Below, one piece after another: positions 62,451 to 64,000 of a stretch of 64,000 nucleotides of DNA. The position numbers and the translations under genes are program-made. The stretch covers positions 2,108,001 through 2,172,000 of the forward strand of contig NZ_CP072827.1 in the NCBI RefSeq assembly GCF_017916255.1. The letters are read 5' to 3'. How positions within the stretch are numbered: position 1 is the stretch's first letter; each line of letters begins with the position of its first letter. The notes under the pieces were generated by a model. The model was not told the origin of the DNA. It saw only the letters and a list, made by a program, of their open reading frames with translations, and made no database searches. The DNA is from Streptomyces mobaraensis NBRC 13819 = DSM 40847 (GTDB taxonomy: Bacteria; Actinomycetota; Actinomycetes; Streptomycetales; Streptomycetaceae).

Positions 62451-62648
62451 GCGGGGTACGCGGTCGCGTCCGCCTTCGTCGGCCTGGAACTGTACGAGGG
62501 CGTGGACGCCGACGGCGCCCTGCGCGCGCTGGACGCGCTGGACCAGCTCTCCGGGCTGGTGGCCGTACTGGAGGGCCTGGGCCCGGTCGCCCAACGGGCG
62601 GTCCGCGCCCGCCTGCGGCGCGGGGCGGGGGGCCGGGGACGGGCGTGA
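62451..62648 (+). pseudogene. C-terminal fragment of a TetR-family regulator
   Basis: 66 codons reading AGYAVASAFVGLELYEGVDADGAL and ending GLGPVAQRAVRARLRRGAGG to a stop at 62646-62648. This is the C-terminal region of a TetR regulator (FVGLELYEGVD, helix). Its DNA-binding N-terminal part is missing because the frame starts directly after the Ddn stop. No start codon or ribosome binding site. Confidence 0.6.
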
Positions 62649-62749
62649 CACGAGGGCGTTCCGCGGCGGGCGTGACGCCGGAAGGCAAGGGTACGGACGT
62701 GACGCGGAGCGCCCGCCGCCCCCGAACCCTCGGCCGGCCTCAGCCGACC

Positions 62750-63148
62750 TCAGGCGCCCTCGGACACCCCGTCCTCACCGCTCCCGTCCTCCACCCGGTA
62801 CCCCGGCACGGACGGCCACCGCACCGTCAGCACCACCGACTCCTCCTCGGCGCGCCAGGAGTGGTCCACCCCCTCGCCCCACACCACGTAGTCGCCCTGC
62901 TCGCTCAGCAGCACGCTGCGGCCCGGGAGTTCGACCCGGAAGCGGCCGCTGATGAGCACCAGCAGGGCGGTGCGGGCCTCGCCGGTGACCCAGCGGGCGC
63001 GCTCGTCGCCGGGCGGGTGGACGCCCCACTTGATCTCGACCGCCTCGCTGTGGCGGGGGTCGGAGACGTCCTTGAAGTGACCGAGCAGCCAGCCCCGGTC
63101 GAGGGCCGCGTCCTTGCCCGCGTTGCCCACGTACACCGTGTCGTTCAT
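62750..63148 (-). CDS. small cupin-domain protein
   Basis: 132 residues. Single cupin barrel: HSEAVEIKWGVHPPGDERARW (landmark KWGVHPPGD), TALLVLISGRFRVELPGRSVLL, and GDYVVWGEGVDHSWRAEEESVVLTVRW (landmarks WGEGVDHSW). Proteins of this type are sometimes mis-named signal peptidase I. Binding of a metal or small ligand likely. Convergent with the region from 62450, no operon partner. Confidence 0.78.
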   Translation of the reverse strand: MNDTVYVGNAGKDAALDRGWLLGHFKDVSDPRHSEAVEIKWGVHPPGDERARWVTGEARTALLVLISGRFRVELPGRSVLLSEQGDYVVWGEGVDHSWRAEEESVVLTVRWPSVPGYRVEDGSGEDGVSEGA

Positions 63149-63170
63149 GGTTCGCGACCGTATCAGCAGG

Positions 63171-64000
63171 TCAGGGGCGGTCTTCCAGGGCCGCCACGAT
63201 CTCGGCCGCCCGGCCCGCGCCGTCCTCCCGCGCGACCCGGTCCGCCAGCCGGCGGGCCGCGTCCGCGTACGGCCGTTCCGTCACCGCCCGGCCCAGCGCG
63301 TCGGCCAGGCCCTCCGCCGTGAGCCTCCGGAAGGGGACGGCGGCCGGGGCGGCGCCCAGGGCGACCAGGCGAGCGGCCCAGAAGGGCTGGTCCGCCATGA
63401 CCGGAACCGGGACGGACGGGACGCCCGCGCGCAGTGTGGCGGCCGTGGTGCCCGCGCCCGCGTGGTGGACGACGGCGGCCACGCGCGGGAACAGCAGCTC
63501 GTGGGGCACGTCCCCGATCGTCAGGACGTCGTCCGCGTCGGCGGCCAGTCCCGCGCCGCCGGACTGCAGGACGCCGCGGAGGCCCGCGCGGCGCAGCGCG
63601 TCCACGACGCGGGCGCTCAGCCGCTCGCGGTCGCCGGCGGGCATGCTGCCGAAGCCGACGAAGGCCGGTGGCGGGCCGGCGGCCAGGAAGTCCTCCAGGA
63701 CGGCCGGGAGCCGGTCGGTGTCCCGGTGCGGCCACCAGGTCCCCGTCACGGTGTGGCGCGGGTGCCAGTCCGCCGGGCGCGGCACCAGGGCCTCGCTGAA
63801 GCCGTACAGCACCGGGCGGCCCGTCTCCTCCTGCCGGCGGCGGACGGCGGCCTGCTCGGCCGGCGGCAGGCCGAGTTCCGCCCGCAGCGCCCGGGCGGCG
63901 CCGGCGAAGACGCGGTCCGTCACCCGCAGCGAGAACCGGCCGACGGCCCGGTTCCCCCACCGGCCCAGCGTGCGGGTGCCGCTCACGACGGGCGGGAAGT
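63171..64000 (-). CDS. family 1 glycosyltransferase, N-terminal part outside window
   Basis: The last ~276 residues are present; translation continues past the window edge upstream, so the true start lies beyond 64000. The GT1 (UGT/MGT-type) C-domain is clear: PAFVGFGSMPAGD, VLTIGDVPHELLFPRVAAVVHHAGAGTTAATLRAGVPSVPVPVMADQPFWAARLVALGAAP (landmarks HHAGAGTTAATL and PVMADQPFWA), and CVTERPYADAARRLADRV-like end. It glycosylates lipids, sterols or antibiotics using NDP-sugar; the acceptor is decided by the missing half. Confidence 0.88.
   Translation of the reverse strand, partial: FPPVVSGTRTLGRWGNRAVGRFSLRVTDRVFAGAARALRAELGLPPAEQAAVRRRQEETGRPVLYGFSEALVPRPADWHPRHTVTGTWWPHRDTDRLPAVLEDFLAAGPPPAFVGFGSMPAGDRERLSARVVDALRRAGLRGVLQSGGAGLAADADDVLTIGDVPHELLFPRVAAVVHHAGAGTTAATLRAGVPSVPVPVMADQPFWAARLVALGAAPAAVPFRRLTAEGLADALGRAVTERPYADAARRLADRVAREDGAGRAAEIVAALEDRP

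Overview
The window is high-GC actinobacterial DNA and almost certainly comes from a Streptomyces or close relative. Coding regions have strong third-position GC. Starts are often GTG, operons use ATGA overlaps, and the genes are Streptomyces core genes: lpd-sucB, lipB-lipA, glnA under a GlnR box, malEFG-aglA-malR, glnE and glnA2. Many XRE/DUF5753, TPR-type, WYL, GntR and two-component regulators are also present. From memory, the core gene order fits the central part of a Streptomyces chromosome. No rRNA, tRNA, insertion sequence or working CRISPR array was seen.

Layout. 0-5 kb: lysylphosphatidylglycerol-synthase-like protein (cut by the window edge), membrane proteins, cobS, pepA. 5-9 kb: lpdA and the two-lipoyl-domain E2 sucB. 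8.5-16.5 kb: GntR and WYL regulators, redox enzymes, and an NsdA-like regulator. 16.7-20.7 kb: lipoate genes lipB-lipA, a DUF4191 protein and an RDD protein. 20.8-22.3 kb: GlnR-controlled glnA. 22.5-41 kb: mixed accessory genes, including three PAP2-type membrane proteins within the window (one of them at 49 kb), a secreted transglycosylase, an LD-carboxypeptidase/MccF-like enzyme, an MMPL exporter beside a kinase-cupin-response regulator set, and a tyrosine phosphatase. 41-49.3 kb: maltose/starch block of secreted amylase, divergent malEFG, aglA and malR, with TTGCAA-type operators between amylase and malE. 50.4-59.5 kb: glnE and glnA2, enclosing a small island. 59.8-64 kb: AraC and MerR regulators, an aldo/keto reductase operon, a broken TetR gene, a cupin and a truncated glycosyltransferase.

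The nitrogen genes form one theme. GlnR probably controls glnA. GlnE adenylylates GlnA, whose Tyr397 site is intact. GlnA2, which lacks that tyrosine, belongs to the gamma-glutamylpolyamine synthetase group. The maltose block is a complete sense, import and hydrolyse unit.

The most unusual region is 54.6-58.4 kb. A second, slightly diverged copy of the last ~65 codons of glnA2 lies 3414 bp from the real one. Each copy is preceded by a 29-nt type I-E-like CRISPR repeat (24/29 identical to each other). Between the copies sit a divergent XRE-TPR regulator, a Cys/His-rich 148-aa protein and a SAM methyltransferase, with no integrase. This looks like the scar of an element that entered at the 3' end of glnA2. 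Other structures worth attention are five copies of a nested palindromic intergenic element, tandem repeats that include the stop codons of lipA and of a phosphatase gene, a textbook MerR operator/promoter, and an SDR enzyme whose catalytic Tyr appears to be Phe.
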